42,519 nt of DNA from Myxococcaceae bacterium (GCA_016926755.1 JAFGNZ010000186.1:1-42519), one strand, 5' to 3'. Numbered from the stretch's first letter, positions 16,168-24,562 are shown. Made by a program: numbers and translations. Notes: generated by a model from the sequence alone, not told the origin.

Positions 16168-16173
16168 TAGGAT
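16168..16173 (+). promoter_or_regulatory. -10-like TAGGAT box, leaderless start of the kinase gene
   Basis: TAGGAT ends 8 nt before ATG 16182. There is no clear Shine-Dalgarno between them (GGGCGCCC). The box fits the TANNNT pattern recurring in this window. Confidence 0.45.
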
Positions 16174-16181
16174 GGGCGCCC

Positions 16182-17576
16182 ATGGAGAACTCACGCAGGG
16201 TGAGTCCTGCCGCGCTCCCTGCCGGCACCGTGGTGGGCTCGTGGTGCGTGGTGAGCCAACGTGGTCGTGGCTCCTATGGCGCCGTCTACCGGGCCGAGAA
16301 GGTGGGAGACGTGGGAGCAGGGCCCTTCGCCCTCAAGGTGGCGCTCTACCCCTGGGATCCGCGCTTCGAGCGGGAAGGGGAGCTGCTCTCGCGCATCCAT
16401 CACCCCCATGTGCCAGGGCTCCATGAGCGGGGCTGGTGGACGGGCCCTGGCGGGCAGTCCTTTCCGTACCTCGTCATGGACTGGATCGAGGGCGTGCAAC
16501 TCTACGAGTGGGCCTCGCGGCATCGCCTCACCTCGCGTCAGGCGCTGCGGCTGCTGGCCCAGGTGGCGCGCGCCCTGGAGGCCACGCATGGACCTGGGGT
16601 GGACGGCGTGCACCGGGACGTCAAGGGCGAGAACGTGCTGGTGCGCGAAGATGCCCACGCCGTGCTGACGGACTTCGGCTCGGGGCTCTTCCGCGGAGCC
16701 TCGACGATCACTCGCCAGCAGCCGCCTCCTGGCACGCCTCAGTACCAGAGCCCTGAGTCGCTGCGCTTCCAGTTCGAGCACCTGCGCCAGCCCTCGGCCC
16801 GCTATGAGGCCAGGCCCGCGGATGACGTGTACGCGCTGGGCCTGACGGCCTACCGCCTTGTCACCGGCAGGTATCCACCTGCCACGGTGGAGCTGGAGGA
16901 GACCGAGGAGGGCAACCGCCTCATTCATCTCCCCCTGGAGCCACCGGAGAAATGGGTGACGCTGAGCCCGGAGCTGGCGGCGCTCATTCGCCGGATGCTC
17001 GCCAACGAGCCCGCCGCTCGCGGCACCGCCGGGGAGGTGGCGCAGGCGGCCGAGCGGGCGGCGAAGCGACGTGGACGCGCGGCGGATCGCCCCATCGCTC
17101 TGCTCCAGGGCTCGGTTCCCTCGGAGGGGCTTCCCTGGCTCGAACGATTGCGCTCCGCGCGAACATGGCGCAAGGCGCTCCTCGCGGCGGCGGCGGGCGC
17201 TCTCGTGGTCGGTGGCCTCTGGGGAACTGCTCAGCGGGAGGAGGAGCGGCCCCAGGAAGTCGCGCAGGTGGCGCAGGAGGAGGGCAAGGAGGATGGGGGG
17301 ACTACGGGCCTTGTGGAGGCGACTCTTGAGTCACGCGTGGGTGAGGTAGCTGAGGAGCCGGGGCGAGTCGTGGTTGGCGTCGAGGTCCCGAGCGAGCCAG
17401 TCCCTGGCCAGCGCCTCCGGCCATGCAAGAAACCTGATACCGAGATCAACGGAGGGTGCTGGAAGCGCCTGGCGGATGAAGTCCCCCCGTGCGCTGACAA
17501 CTCGTACGAGTGGGAGAATCGGTGCTACTCCCCGTCCATGGCACCCGCCCAGCCCGCTACTTCGGATCCCCCGTAG
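16182..17576 (+). CDS. Transmembrane Ser/Thr protein kinase (Pkn2/Hanks type)
   Basis: 464 aa. The kinase domain (~22-290) has the glycine loop GRGSYGAVYRA, Lys52 in FALKVAL, HRDVKGEN (144-151), DFG (164-166), GTPQYQSPE and ADDVYALGLTAYRLVTG. The catalytic residues are all there, so activity is expected. The region after DFG reads SG rather than the usual LA. A single membrane helix (KALLAAAAGALVVGGLWGTA, ~331-350) separates it from an acidic extracytoplasmic tail. That tail ends in a Cys-rich module with Cys415, 426, 437 and 448, exactly 11 residues apart. Similar TEINGGCW...PPC...YEW..RCY tails occur on many myxobacterial kinases; their ligand is not known. The gene is monocistronic as far as visible. 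An upstream in-frame extension to 15939 overlaps the SMI1 gene and is rejected. Confidence 0.93.
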   Translation: MENSRRVSPAALPAGTVVGSWCVVSQRGRGSYGAVYRAEKVGDVGAGPFALKVALYPWDPRFEREGELLSRIHHPHVPGLHERGWWTGPGGQSFPYLVMDWIEGVQLYEWASRHRLTSRQALRLLAQVARALEATHGPGVDGVHRDVKGENVLVREDAHAVLTDFGSGLFRGASTITRQQPPPGTPQYQSPESLRFQFEHLRQPSARYEARPADDVYALGLTAYRLVTGRYPPATVELEETEEGNRLIHLPLEPPEKWVTLSPELAALIRRMLANEPAARGTAGEVAQAAERAAKRRGRAADRPIALLQGSVPSEGLPWLERLRSARTWRKALLAAAAGALVVGGLWGTAQREEERPQEVAQVAQEEGKEDGGTTGLVEATLESRVGEVAEEPGRVVVGVEVPSEPVPGQRLRPCKKPDTEINGGCWKRLADEVPPCADNSYEWENRCYSPSMAPAQPATSDPP

Positions 17577-17647
17577 ACGAGGGCGCGAGCCTTCATCGGT
17601 AGAGGTAGGACAGTCAGGCGACTCATGACCAGCGTAGAAGGACGGGA

Positions 17648-17653
17648 TACCAT
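17648..17653 (+). promoter_or_regulatory. -10-like TACCAT box, leaderless start of the HNH gene
   Basis: TACCAT ends 6 nt before GTG 17660, with GCCCCC between and no Shine-Dalgarno. Confidence 0.45.
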
Positions 17654-17659
17654 GCCCCC

Positions 17660-18562
17660 GTGAATCCTCCGCGCGCTGATGTCGAGCAGTTCCTCCTCGA
17701 CGCCATTCCGAAGATCCGAACGGCGAAGGTCGAAGGCGAGCGTGCTCCGCACAAACCGCTGCTGCTTCTTCTCGCGCTCGGGCGTGTCCAGCGAGGGGAG
17801 ACGAGGTTGGTGCCCTTCTCTCAGGTCAAGCAGAAGCTCGGCGAGCTGTTGAACGCTTATGGGACTCCCAGGAGCCGCCAGCAACCAGAATTGCCCTTCT
17901 GGCACCTTCGAAGTGATGGACTGTGGGAGATCCCCGGCGCCGAGGAGCTCGACAAGGGGAAGGGCGGTAGGAGGCCGCTCGTCACGGAGATGGAGCGGGC
18001 CGCCACGGGTGGATTTCGTGCAGATATCGACGCGCTCTTGAGGGCGGATCCCCAGCTCCTTCGGCGGATCGCTCGCATGTTGCTCGATGAGCACTTCCCC
18101 ACCTCGTATCATGAAGACCTGATCACCGCCGTAGGCCTCGATCTCGATGAGCCTCTTCCCAAGCACACGGCGCGAGATCCCGCCTTCCGCCAGCAGGTCC
18201 TCAATGCCTACGGTTATCGATGCGCCGTCTGCGGCCTCGATCCCCTCATTGACGGCATGAGAGCCGTCCTCGAAGCCTCACACCTTCAATGGCACTCGCA
18301 TGGGGGGCCATCGACCATCGAGAACGGCATCTGCCTCTGTCCTCTGCATCACAAGGGGCTCGATCTCGGAGTGATCGGCATCAGCGATGATCGCCGTGTC
18401 CTGGTCTCGAGCCGTCTTCATGGGGGGGAGGCCATCGAGGCATCCTTCGGCCGGTACCATCAGCAGTCCTTGATCGGACCCTTTCATGGCTACCCGTCCG
18501 TGCACCTGGACTTCGTGAAGTGGCACACGCAGCAGGTCTTCAGGAACCCACCGCGGAGATAG
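17660..18562 (+). CDS. Phosphorothioate-DNA-binding HNH restriction endonuclease (type IV)
   Basis: 300 aa. The N-terminal half (~1-165) matches the sulfur-binding domain of ScoMcrA/SprMcrA-type enzymes: ERAPHKPLLLLLALGRVQRGE (27-47), a PF motif (VPFSQVKQKLGELL) and LPFWHLRSDGLWEI (78-91). The C-terminal half has an HNH nuclease: C188-x2-C191 (CAVCG), EASHLQWHSHGG (205-216), ENGICLCPLHHKGLDLG (221-237). Enzymes with this pair of domains cut DNA carrying Dnd-type phosphorothioate modification and act as type IV restriction. No dnd or ssp genes are in this window, which fits: a host carrying this enzyme should itself lack PT modification. GTG 17660 is used because the SBD begins within 25 residues. 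The family is assigned from motifs; the modification specificity is inferred. Confidence 0.87.
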   Translation: MNPPRADVEQFLLDAIPKIRTAKVEGERAPHKPLLLLLALGRVQRGETRLVPFSQVKQKLGELLNAYGTPRSRQQPELPFWHLRSDGLWEIPGAEELDKGKGGRRPLVTEMERAATGGFRADIDALLRADPQLLRRIARMLLDEHFPTSYHEDLITAVGLDLDEPLPKHTARDPAFRQQVLNAYGYRCAVCGLDPLIDGMRAVLEASHLQWHSHGGPSTIENGICLCPLHHKGLDLGVIGISDDRRVLVSSRLHGGEAIEASFGRYHQQSLIGPFHGYPSVHLDFVKWHTQQVFRNPPRR

Positions 18563-18670
18563 CGATCGACGTTGTGACTCCTGCTTCTTGAGCAGGGCGG
18601 GGCGCTTGAAGCCTGGGCTCGTACCCTGTGTGTGGGCGCTGGAGCCGCTGTGCCGGGGGGCCACTCGGTA

Positions 18671-18676
18671 TAGCCT
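18671..18676 (+). promoter_or_regulatory. -10-like TAGCCT box upstream of the PilB/GspE-like gene
   Basis: TAGCCT ends 7 nt before ATG 18684. The intervening GGGGGGC could act as a very weak ribosome-binding site, so a leaderless message is likely but less certain here. Confidence 0.4.
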
Positions 18677-18683
18677 GGGGGGC

Positions 18684-20216
18684 ATGTCGCAGGATCCCGA
18701 AGACTTCTCCGAACTCTCCCAGTTCTCGCTCGACCGCAGCTCCATGCGGCTGCTGCCCGAGACGCTCTGCCGCCGTCACCACGTGGTGGTGCTCGGCAAG
18801 GTCGATCCCGCCGCGCCCAACGCGACGGTGACCATCGGCATGCTCGATGCGGAGAACACGAACATCATCACCCGGATCGGCGACCTCTTGGAGCGCCCCA
18901 TCCATCCCGTGCGGCTCAACCGCTACGAGATCGACTCCGCGCTCGCGACGGGCTTCGGTACCGGGCCGCGCGTCGCGGCGGACGTCGTCATCCGCCCGCG
19001 CCCTCCCTCTCGAAAAGAGCCCACCGCCGTGGAGCTCGTCGACTCCATCCTCTCCACCGCCGTGGAGAAGAAGGCCTCGGACATCCACATCGAGAGCTAT
19101 TCGCATGACGTGGACCTGCGCCTGCGCATCGACGGCATCCTCCACCAGCTCTACACGGACATCAGCCCGGAGACGGTCTCGGAGGTCGTCAACCGCATCA
19201 AGATCCTCGCGCAGCTGGACATCACGGATCACCGCAAGCCCCAGGACGGCCGCATCCGGGTGCTCATCGAGCGGGGCGAGGAGGATCGCAAGGTCGTCGA
19301 CTGCCGCGTGAGCGTGGTGCCCAGCCCCGTCGGCGAGGACGTCGTCATCCGCATCCTCGACTCGCACGCCGGCCTCGTCCCGGTGGGCGAGCTCGGGATG
19401 ACCGCGGACACGCAGCGCATCTTCCTCCAGCTCCTCACCAACCCCGAGGGCCTCGTGCTCGTCACCGGCCCCACCGGCAGCGGGAAGACCACCACGCTCT
19501 ACTCGGCGCTGGCCCAGCTCAACGATGGGCGCCGGAAGATCATCACCGCCGAGGACCCCATCGAGTACTTCGTCCCCAAGGTCAACCAGAAGCAGGTCAG
19601 CGCCAGCATGCCGTACGCCATGCTGCTGCGCGCCCTGCTCCGCCAGGACCCCAACGTGCTCCTGGTCGGCGAGATCCGCGATCTGGAGACGGGCAGCACC
19701 GCCCTCAACGCCGGCCGCACGGGCCACATCGTCCTCGGGACGCTCCACACCGGCGATGCCGTGGGCGCCATCGGCCGCCTGCGGGGCCTGGAGCTGGACA
19801 ACACGGACATCGCGGACGCGCTGCTGGCCGTGATGGCCCAGCGGCTCGCGCGCCGCATCTGCGAGAAGTGCTCGGAGCCGCGCGTGCCCACCGAGGAGCA
19901 GAAGACGCTGCTCGGCCACCTGCTGGACGGCGTGCAGCTCCGGGCGGGGCGCGGCTGTGACTCCTGCCACCACACGGGCTACCGCAAGCGCATCGGGATC
20001 TTCGAGCTGCTCGTGGTGGATCCCGGGATGCAGGATCTCATCGTCGCCGGGGCCCACAACGCGCAGATCCGCAAGTACGCCCGCCAGCACTTCTTCAAGA
20101 CCATGGTGGATGATGCGCTGGAGAAGATCGCCGCCGGGCTGACGACGGTGGACGAGCTCATCCGCGTGGTGCCCTACCGGCACATCGTCGCCACGAGGGA
20201 CGAGCGGCGGGAGTGA
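18684..20216 (+). CDS. PilB/GspE-family secretion or pilus assembly ATPase
   Basis: 510 aa. An N-terminal MshEN-like domain (~20-95), then the two-lobed motor: Walker A GPTGSGKTT (262-270), Asp box (ITAEDPIEY), Walker B NVLLVGEIRD (~324-333), His box GTLHTGDA (~352-359). A zinc-type tetracysteine follows (Cys393, 396, 425, 428), as in PilB and GspE. All catalytic residues are present. It hydrolyses ATP to drive assembly of type IV pili or a type II secretion pseudopilus from the cytoplasmic face. No other pil or gsp gene lies nearby, so it is a stand-alone paralogue; myxobacteria carry several. An upstream in-frame start at 18588 is less likely than ATG 18684. Confidence 0.92.
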   Translation: MSQDPEDFSELSQFSLDRSSMRLLPETLCRRHHVVVLGKVDPAAPNATVTIGMLDAENTNIITRIGDLLERPIHPVRLNRYEIDSALATGFGTGPRVAADVVIRPRPPSRKEPTAVELVDSILSTAVEKKASDIHIESYSHDVDLRLRIDGILHQLYTDISPETVSEVVNRIKILAQLDITDHRKPQDGRIRVLIERGEEDRKVVDCRVSVVPSPVGEDVVIRILDSHAGLVPVGELGMTADTQRIFLQLLTNPEGLVLVTGPTGSGKTTTLYSALAQLNDGRRKIITAEDPIEYFVPKVNQKQVSASMPYAMLLRALLRQDPNVLLVGEIRDLETGSTALNAGRTGHIVLGTLHTGDAVGAIGRLRGLELDNTDIADALLAVMAQRLARRICEKCSEPRVPTEEQKTLLGHLLDGVQLRAGRGCDSCHHTGYRKRIGIFELLVVDPGMQDLIVAGAHNAQIRKYARQHFFKTMVDDALEKIAAGLTTVDELIRVVPYRHIVATRDERRE

Positions 20217-20231
20217 CCGGCGCCTGCCCGC

Positions 20232-21194
20232 TCAGGAGGCCTGGATCAGCATGAACACGATCACCAGGAGCGCCAGGGCGACCAGGGCGGTCACCACGAT
20301 CTTCCCCCAGGAGACGGGCTTCTCGCCGAGGACGCAGTCCATCCGCTGCCCGTGCACCACGACGCGGTACAGCTTCTTCTTGAACCGGTAGGCGAGCACG
20401 TAGGCGGGCAGCGCGTAGTGCGAGGTGTCCAGGCCCGACAGCGCCGCCGCGACGCGCAGGTTGCGATGGCGCCGGCCGGGGAGCTCCGTCCGGGCAATCT
20501 GCTCGCGGGCCATGCTCTCCACGGCGGCGAGGATCTGCCGCCGCGCCCCCGAGCGCGTCACGTCGAAGAGCTCCACCTGGGCGCCTGGAGGGCCCACGGG
20601 CTCGGGCTTCGCCTTGGCGACGTCGTAGAGCGGGGAGAGTTGCTGGGTCTCTGACAGCGTCAGCCCCCGCGACGCGGAGACGAGGATGTTGTGCAGGACG
20701 AACTGGGAGGCGCCCGCGTGCGGCGCCCAGTCGCTCCGGTGGGAGCCCGCATCCGTGTCGGCCGTCCAGGTCGCCTCCACCTTCGCGTCGAACTCCCAGC
20801 CCGGCCACCACATGGGCTTGAGCGAGTCCAGCGCCGCGCGGCTCGCCAGATCCGAGGGCCGGAAGAAGCCGCCCTTGCCCAGGAACGCCGCCAGCGCCTC
20901 ATGCGCCTGCTCCGGGCTCACCTCGAAGGGGACGAAGTGCTCGGCCTGATCGATGGGGTCCTCCTGCGTCTCGGTGTGCATCTCCGACGCGCAGTAGGCG
21001 CACTTCGGCGCCTGCGCCTCCACCGAGTACGCGATCGCCGCGCCACAGTTGTTGCAGCGGATGAGGCGGGCGCGCTCGCGATCGACCGAAGGCCTGGGAG
21101 CCCTCGGCGTGGGGAGCGCGCAGACGGGGCAGCGGAGGTCCTCGGCCTCCAACCGGCTGTGGCAGCGCTGGCACTGAGGTTCGACGGAGGGCAT
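20232..21194 (-). CDS. Double zinc-ribbon, C-terminally membrane-anchored protein
   Basis: 320 aa. Two zinc ribbons at the N-terminus (Cys8/11/22/25 and Cys47/50/65/68), then a beta-rich cytoplasmic region and a single C-terminal membrane helix (KIVVTALVALALLVIVFMLI). The stretch before the helix reads VVVHGQRMDCVLGEKPVSW, which closely parallels the neighbour's RFLVNGQTGKVYGRVPVSW. The two are therefore diverged paralogues. Databases often mislabel such proteins as primosomal or helicase-like because of the zinc ribbons; I see no helicase motif. It lies 10 nt downstream of the 21205-22104 gene in one operon. Function unknown. Confidence 0.78.
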   Translation of the reverse strand: MPSVEPQCQRCHSRLEAEDLRCPVCALPTPRAPRPSVDRERARLIRCNNCGAAIAYSVEAQAPKCAYCASEMHTETQEDPIDQAEHFVPFEVSPEQAHEALAAFLGKGGFFRPSDLASRAALDSLKPMWWPGWEFDAKVEATWTADTDAGSHRSDWAPHAGASQFVLHNILVSASRGLTLSETQQLSPLYDVAKAKPEPVGPPGAQVELFDVTRSGARRQILAAVESMAREQIARTELPGRRHRNLRVAAALSGLDTSHYALPAYVLAYRFKKKLYRVVVHGQRMDCVLGEKPVSWGKIVVTALVALALLVIVFMLIQAS

Positions 21195-21204
21195 CGCGGC
21201 ACCT

Positions 21205-22104
21205 TCAGCGCGACTTCAGCAAGAGGAACAGGGCGCCCACCACCAGCAGGGCCAGCAACACGGCGAGCGACACCTTCACCCAGGAGACGGGCACCCGGCC
21301 ATACACCTTGCCCGTCTGGCCATTGACCAGGAAGCGCAGGGGAGGCGCCTTCGGATCGTGACGGAGGGCCAGCACCCAGACGGGCAGCAGACACACCACG
21401 AGCGCCTCCTGGTGGAACCGGGTGGAGTACGAGAGGTTCCGGTGCGAGTCCCCCGGCATGAAGGCCGCGAGCCGCTGCTTCAGCAGGCCTTGCACCTCCG
21501 CGCGGGCCTGCTCCAGGCACTGCTCCTGGGGGAGCGACGGCTCCTCGCTGATCCACCCCGCCACGAGCGCGTCGTCGTAGCGCCGGAGCCCGCGCAGATC
21601 GAACGGCTCCACCTGCTCCAGCTCCTCATTGGGCAGGCCGGACGAGGCGGTGACAATGACGTCCGGGATGTACTCGGCGTGGCGGCCCTCGAGCGGGCGC
21701 CACTCGGTGCGGGTGACCTGTCGTGTCTTGGTGACGGTCCGGCCGTTCTCCGTGGTGGTGTACGTCTCCGTCTCCGTGTAGTTCTCGCCGATGGTGGCGC
21801 TGAACTCGGACTCGGCCAGGGCGCTGTAGAGCCAGGCGGGGACGTAGATGCCGCGCAGCTCCTCGACCGAGGCATTCCGGACGCTGGAGGGCGCCCAGAA
21901 GCTGCGCCGCAGCAGGTTCTGCCGCGCCAGCTCCTGGGCCTTCCGCGGCGTCTGCACGAAGCCCAGCGCGAACGTGGGCGGGGGCCGGTCCCGGCTCGGA
22001 GGGCGCTCCACCACCGAGGGCGCCGCGCAGTACGGGCACGACGCGGTGCGGAGCGTGTCCGCCACCACGAGCTGGGCGCCACAGGACTGGCAGGACAGGT
22101 TCAT
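21205..22104 (-). CDS. Zinc-ribbon, C-terminally membrane-anchored protein (paralogue)
   Basis: 299 aa. One zinc ribbon (Cys5/8/23/26, SCQSCG...CPYCAA), a middle region with GIYVPAWLYSALAESEFSATIGENY and a Thr/Glu-rich strand block (TETETYTTTENGRTVTKTRQVTRTEW). The end is VPVSWVKVSLAVLLALLVVGALFLLL, a membrane anchor. The WxPxW/YVPAWLY element matches MWWPGWEFDAK in the downstream paralogue. First gene of the pair: ATG 22104 has AGAGG ~10 nt upstream and a TAAGAT -10-like box ~60 nt upstream. Both proteins would present zinc ribbons to the cytoplasm from the inner membrane. The role is not known. Confidence 0.78.
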   Translation of the reverse strand: MNLSCQSCGAQLVVADTLRTASCPYCAAPSVVERPPSRDRPPPTFALGFVQTPRKAQELARQNLLRRSFWAPSSVRNASVEELRGIYVPAWLYSALAESEFSATIGENYTETETYTTTENGRTVTKTRQVTRTEWRPLEGRHAEYIPDVIVTASSGLPNEELEQVEPFDLRGLRRYDDALVAGWISEEPSLPQEQCLEQARAEVQGLLKQRLAAFMPGDSHRNLSYSTRFHQEALVVCLLPVWVLALRHDPKAPPLRFLVNGQTGKVYGRVPVSWVKVSLAVLLALLVVGALFLLLKSR

Positions 22105-22209
22105 GCCGGGGGGCCTCTGGAGCGCGATTCCGTGGTGCGGGTGCTCACCACACGCGCCCTATCTTAGGGACTCGGGGATGGATGTGCGAGAGGTCCGCCC
22201 CGGAGGGCC

Positions 22210-22707
22210 TCACGCCTCGCGGCACAGCCGATCCACGCGCTTGAGCAGGGCCGGCAGCCTCGACGGCCCGTGCATGCGCTGGATGCAGGCCGCGGCGGCC
22301 TGGGCGTCCACCCCCACCGCCGTCACCAGGAGGGGCCGCTGGCTGGCCCCGCGCAGCACCGGGATCGCCAGCCGGCTGGCGTGGAAGGAAGTCTTCGCCA
22401 CGCCGATGACGGGCACCTGGCGCCCGAGCGCCTCATACAGGTGGGCGCCCAGCCCTGGCCGCTCCTCGCCAGCGAGCCACACGTACCCGTCGATGACCAC
22501 GGCGCTCAGGGCGTCCGGCACCCTGGCGAGCACGCGTAGCAGCGCCGGGAGCTCCCGGCGGTAGAACTCGCCGGGGACGTACGGCTCGGCGGGAGGCCCC
22601 CGGTCCACGAAGTGCGCCGCCTCGGCCTCGTCCTCCCAGTCCTTGAAGGTGACGCACGCCGCCACCGTGGCGTCGGGCCGGTAGTCCACGTCGACACTGG
22701 CGAGCAT
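22210..22707 (-). CDS. Compact endonuclease V-like protein
   Basis: 165 aa, against ~215-230 for typical endonuclease V (deoxyinosine 3' endonuclease, DNA repair). The start ASVDVDY aligns with the AGVD metal-binding motif. EPYVPGEFYRRELP aligns with the PYIPGLL.FRE wedge motif, VVIDGY with the DG motif, and PGLGAHLY..LGRQVPVIGVAKTSF with LGIASH.G......PTIGVAK. VTAVGVDAQAA occupies the place of the C-terminal acidic residue. So all four metal ligands (D, E, D, D) seem kept, while the N-terminal ~40 residues and the HPR motif are missing. Start ATG 22707, 17 nt after the acetyltransferase stop, implies an operon. Activity on inosine is uncertain. Confidence 0.65.
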   Translation of the reverse strand: MLASVDVDYRPDATVAACVTFKDWEDEAEAAHFVDRGPPAEPYVPGEFYRRELPALLRVLARVPDALSAVVIDGYVWLAGEERPGLGAHLYEALGRQVPVIGVAKTSFHASRLAIPVLRGASQRPLLVTAVGVDAQAAAACIQRMHGPSRLPALLKRVDRLCREA

Positions 22708-22724
22708 CGGGCGGTCTCCAGGCC

Positions 22725-23201
22725 TCAGGCGGCGGTCGCGGCGAACCGCTTCAGCGCGTCGCCCGTCATACGGCACAGCTTCCATTCGGGCACCAGCGCG
22801 GCGCCCAGGGCCTCATAGAACTGGATGGCCGGGGTGTTCCAGTCGAGCACCATCCACTCGAAGCGCCCGCAGTCGCGCTCGACGGCGATCCGCGCCAGCC
22901 GGGCCAGCAGCGCCTTGCCGTGCCCCCGCCCGCGCAGCTCGGGCAGGACGAAGAGATCTTCCAGGTACAGGCTGGGGCGACCCAGGAACGTCGAGTAGGA
23001 GTGGAAGTAGAGCGCGTAGCCCACCACCCGGCCCGCGTCCTCGGCCAGCAGCACCTCCGCGTAGGGCCGGGCGCCGAAGAGGTGCTCGCGCAGCCGCGCC
23101 TCGTCGACGACGACCTGATGCGAGAGCTTCTCGTACTCGGACAGGGCGCGGATGAGCTGGACGAGGGCGGGGACGTCGGCAGCCGTGGCGGGGCGGATCA
23201 T
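22725..23201 (-). CDS. GNAT acetyltransferase, diamine/spermidine acetyltransferase-like
   Basis: 158 aa from ATG 23201. Canonical GNAT core: MIRPATAADVPALVQLIRALSEYEK at the N-terminus, then YLEDLFVLPELRGRGHGKALL with the acetyl-CoA loop RGRGHG, and DWNTPAIQFYEALGA. The combination LEDLFV plus WMVLDWNTPAI...WKLCRM is typical of the SSAT-like group that acetylates polyamines, thialysine or small amines. The substrate is inferred. The start has no Shine-Dalgarno, but TAGCAT (23214-23209, minus strand) sits 7 nt upstream, suggesting a leaderless message. First gene of a unit with the endonuclease V-like gene. Confidence 0.87.
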   Translation of the reverse strand: MIRPATAADVPALVQLIRALSEYEKLSHQVVVDEARLREHLFGARPYAEVLLAEDAGRVVGYALYFHSYSTFLGRPSLYLEDLFVLPELRGRGHGKALLARLARIAVERDCGRFEWMVLDWNTPAIQFYEALGAALVPEWKLCRMTGDALKRFAATAA

Positions 23202-23208
23202 GCGCGCG

Positions 23209-23214
23209 ATGCTA
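23209..23214 (-). promoter_or_regulatory. -10-like TAGCAT box, leaderless start of the GNAT gene
   Basis: Minus-strand TAGCAT ends 7 nt (CGCGCGC) before ATG 23201, with no Shine-Dalgarno. Confidence 0.45.
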
Positions 23215-23305
23215 GCGCCTGGCTGTCGGAAGCGCGTGCTCGGAATGGAGGCACGGCGTAAGGTGCGCACCAACTCTCGCGCCCTCCGTGAGGGGGAGGC
23301 ATGAC

Positions 23306-24487
23306 ATGGGGACAGGCAGACCTGAGTTCGGTCCACCCGAAGGAGCGGAGGAGCTGGCCACGGCGGCGGACATCGACGCGCAGGCCTTCGCCATGTCCCT
23401 GGCCGACAGCACCGCATGGCTGGAGAAGGCGGGGCCGGCCAACCTCCGGGTGCTGCGCGAGCGGGGGACGGTGATGGCCACGGCGCTCCCCATCCCCATG
23501 GGACAGTGGTACGGCGGGAGGAGGGTCGCCATGGCGGGCATCGGCGGGGTGGGAGTGGCTCCGGGCGCGCGAGGGCGGGGCCTGGCCACCCGGCTCATGC
23601 GGCACACCCTGGAGGAGCTGCGCAGCGTGGGCTTCCCGCTCTCCGTCCTCTATCCCGCCACCCAGCCGCTCTACCGGCGCGTGGGCTACGAGCAGGCCGG
23701 CTCCCGGTTCGAGATCCGGGTGCAGGCCCACGCCCTCGACTTCGAGGAGCAGAGCCTCACCGTGCGGCCGATCCAGTCCTCGGACCAGGCGGCGCTCCAG
23801 GAGGTGTACCGCCGCCATGCTTCCACCCGGCAGGGGTACCTCGATCGGGCCCCGTATATCTGGGACCGCGTCGCCAACCCACGCAAGGAGACCGCCTATG
23901 GCTTCCTCGTGGAGGGCTCCCACGGCGTGGAGGGGTACACCTACCTCGTGCGCCGGCGCATGGTGGATCTCAAGCAGGAGATCTCCCTCACGGACTTCGT
24001 CGCCATCACCCCGGCCGCGGGGCGCAAGCTGCTGAGCTTCCTCGGAGAGCACCGCTCACTGGCCCTCGAGGTGGTGTGGAACGGTGGCCCCTCCGATCCG
24101 CTGCTCTTCCTCCTGCGCGAGCAGACCTACCAGGTGAAGCTGCTCTTCCACTGGATGATGCGGGTGCTGGACGTGCCCGCCGCGCTCGAGGCCCGCGGCT
24201 ACCCGGCGGGCGTCTCCGGCACGCTCCACCTGGAGGTGGCGGACGATCTGTTCCCCGACAACCGCGGGAGCTTCATCCTGGAGGTGTCGGGCGGCACGGG
24301 CCATGTGCAGCGGGGCGGCAACGGGCTCCTGCGGTTGGATGTCCGGGCGCTCGCGCCGCTCTACACCGGCTTCCTGTCCCCGGAGGCGCTGCGCTCGGTG
24401 GGGGCGCTGGTGGCGGACGACGCCTCCGTGCGGCTGGCCGCCACGCTCTTCTGCGGCCCCGCGCCGGCCCTGCCCGACATGTTCTGA
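23306..24487 (+). CDS. Eis-like GNAT N-acetyltransferase
   Basis: 393 aa, close to the ~400 of the Eis family (multi-site acetyltransferases of aminoglycosides and protein lysines). First GNAT domain: AGIGGVGVAPGARGRGLATRLMRHTLEEL with the acetyl-CoA loop, then LYPATQPLYRRVGYEQAG carrying the conserved Tyr region. A second degenerate GNAT (~150-280) and a C-terminal SCP2-like domain (~285-390) follow. The protein ends ...LPDMF, keeping the C-terminal Phe whose carboxylate takes part in Eis catalysis. ATG 23306 is chosen because AGGGGGAGG lies 7 nt upstream. Antibiotic inactivation is possible but not implied by context. Confidence 0.88.
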   Translation: MGTGRPEFGPPEGAEELATAADIDAQAFAMSLADSTAWLEKAGPANLRVLRERGTVMATALPIPMGQWYGGRRVAMAGIGGVGVAPGARGRGLATRLMRHTLEELRSVGFPLSVLYPATQPLYRRVGYEQAGSRFEIRVQAHALDFEEQSLTVRPIQSSDQAALQEVYRRHASTRQGYLDRAPYIWDRVANPRKETAYGFLVEGSHGVEGYTYLVRRRMVDLKQEISLTDFVAITPAAGRKLLSFLGEHRSLALEVVWNGGPSDPLLFLLREQTYQVKLLFHWMMRVLDVPAALEARGYPAGVSGTLHLEVADDLFPDNRGSFILEVSGGTGHVQRGGNGLLRLDVRALAPLYTGFLSPEALRSVGALVADDASVRLAATLFCGPAPALPDMF

Positions 24488-24562
24488 CGCCCGGCCCGCT
24501 CGGCGCTCTGGCGGAGGCCCGGGAACGGTAGTAGGCGTGGGGCCTCGGCGAGGAGCATGGGC

